This document shows, in pieces, positions 12,347 to 13,076 of a stretch of DNA of 13,076 nt (positions are counted from its first letter, which is position 1; each line of letters opens with the position of its first letter). The position numbers were made by a program, and so were the translations under genes. Source of the DNA: Alphaproteobacteria bacterium (GTDB lineage Bacteria > Pseudomonadota > Alphaproteobacteria > UBA828). The notes beneath the pieces were generated by a model, which worked only from the letters and a program-made list of their open reading frames with translations, did not search any database and was not told where the DNA came from. The stretch covers positions 1-13,076 of the forward strand of contig JAUVWK010000040.1 of assembly GCA_030604165.1 (NCBI GenBank), given 5' to 3'.

Positions 12347-13076
12347 GCGTAAGCGACAAATCGACGCCTTCCTCGAGCGGGCGGGCTGGGGCCGCGCGGA
12401 ACGCCGGCTGCTGGCGGGCGACGCCTCGTTCCGCCGTTACGAGCGGCTCTTCATGGACGATCGCACCGCGGTGTTGATGGACGCGCCGCCGCCGCAGGAG
12501 GACGTCAGACCGTTCATCGCCATCGCGCGGCATCTGCTGGCAGAGGGCTACAGCGCACCCGACATCTACGCCAACGATGTCGCGGCGGGCTTTCTCCTGC
12601 TCGAGGACCTCGGAGACGATTGTTACACCCGCCTGCTCGATCCCGCCAAGCCGCCTGTCGCGGAACAGGCATTGTACGAGGCGGCCGTGGATTTGTTGAT
12701 CGCCTTGCATCGCCGGGCCGCGCCGGCGGAACTGGCGCCCTTCGCCGCGGCGACGTGGCTAGCGGAGGCCGAGCTGTTTATCGATTGGTACGTGCCCCGC
12801 CGGCGCGGCGCGGCGCCCTCGACGGCGCTGCGCCAATCCTATGCCCGGGCTTGGCGCGACGTGCTGCCGCTCGCCCATCAGGTGCCGAACGCCTTGGTTT
12901 TAAGGGATTATCACGCCGACAACTTGATGTGGCTGCCGGCGCGGGGGGGAGCGCGGGACGATCCAAACGGTGTCAACCGAGCCGGGCTCCTGGATTTTCA
13001 GGACGCCGTGCGCGGCCCCGTGCCCTACGATCTAGTCTCGTTGCTGGAAGACGCGCGGCGCGACGTTCCACCCGCC
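12339..13076 (+). CDS. amgK: Aminoglycoside-phosphotransferase-fold amino-sugar kinase, AmgK-like (3' end outside window)
   Basis: AmgK phosphorylates the anomeric position of N-acetylmuramate and N-acetylglucosamine in the peptidoglycan recycling route that bypasses MurQ. The visible 246 residues are open to the window edge. They show a nucleotide-binding start (GDASFRRYERL, 27-37), the hinge-like LLLEDLGDD (86-94), the catalytic loop RDYHADN at 189-195 (Asp190 and Asn195 fit the DxxxxN pattern of the fold), and the metal-binding DFQDAVRGPVPYDLVSLL from 219. The last motif is characteristic of AmgK rather than of antibiotic kinases. The ATG at 12339 overlaps tsaE by 8 bases. The usual partner murU would be expected just beyond the window. 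The family also contains proteins of unproven substrate, so the exact substrate is an inference. Confidence 0.88.
   Translation, partial: MPERKRQIDAFLERAGWGRAERRLLAGDASFRRYERLFMDDRTAVLMDAPPPQEDVRPFIAIARHLLAEGYSAPDIYANDVAAGFLLLEDLGDDCYTRLLDPAKPPVAEQALYEAAVDLLIALHRRAAPAELAPFAAATWLAEAELFIDWYVPRRRGAAPSTALRQSYARAWRDVLPLAHQVPNALVLRDYHADNLMWLPARGGARDDPNGVNRAGLLDFQDAVRGPVPYDLVSLLEDARRDVPPA

Noticed and set aside
12339..13076. Aminoglycoside resistance kinase
   Set aside because: The fold is shared, but the DFQDAVRGP motif and the tsaE neighbourhood fit the AmgK amino-sugar kinase family rather than antibiotic resistance.
1..13076. CRISPR array, tRNA, rRNA or phage genes
   Set aside because: No regularly spaced direct repeats, tRNA-like cloverleaf, rRNA-like sequence or phage or transposase gene was seen on either strand.

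Overview
The window is a compact, GC-rich, entirely plus-strand stretch of an alphaproteobacterial chromosome. The gene order resembles Rhodospirillales-type genomes: lptB-rpoN-hpf-ptsN, then hprK-rapZ-EIIA-HPr-EI-ahcY, then a DivL-type sensor kinase, tsaE and amgK. Three features point to Alphaproteobacteria: the short single-domain HPr kinase, the DivL-like protein with Tyr at the usual phospho-His site, and the EIIA(Man)/HPr/EI set with no sugar permease. Genus and species cannot be read from the sequence.

Layout. Positions 1-740 carry lptB (LPS-export ATPase; true start possibly outside the window). Positions 755-2293 carry rpoN (sigma-54). A 169-base gap follows with a nested hairpin, a sigma-70-like promoter candidate and a sigma-54-like promoter candidate. 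Then come hpf (2463-3059, long ribosome hibernation factor) and ptsN (3080-3544, EIIA-Ntr). At the ptsN stop codon sits a perfect 25-bp inverted repeat with a 10-base loop (3541-3600). Next is a tightly packed block: hprK (3664-4140), rapZ (4144-5121), EIIA-Man (5159-5566), HPr (5563-5889) and EI (5873-7678). A second palindrome of similar design (7675-7728) sits on the EI stop codon. ahcY (7888-9183), divL-like (9285-11780), tsaE (11834-12346) and the 5' part of amgK (12339 to the window edge) complete the window. No gene-free stretch exceeds 210 bases.

How the genes fit together. EI takes phosphate from PEP and passes it to HPr (His33). HPr can feed two EIIA proteins, EIIA-Ntr and EIIA-Man. 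HprK can phosphorylate HPr on Ser64. No EIIB/EIIC is present here, so this looks like a regulatory rather than a transporting PTS. RapZ (linked to amino-sugar control in other bacteria) and AmgK (amino-sugar kinase of peptidoglycan recycling) suggest a cell-envelope theme with LptB. AhcY recycles S-adenosylhomocysteine, TsaE takes part in tRNA t6A synthesis, and DivL belongs to the CckA/CtrA cell-cycle circuit.

The gene content is conserved and I see no undescribed protein system. The least explained items are the two CTAGTG...CACTAG palindromes, each placed on a TAG stop codon in the same phase. Next are the promoter candidates in front of hpf and the Tyr substitution in the DivL-like protein.
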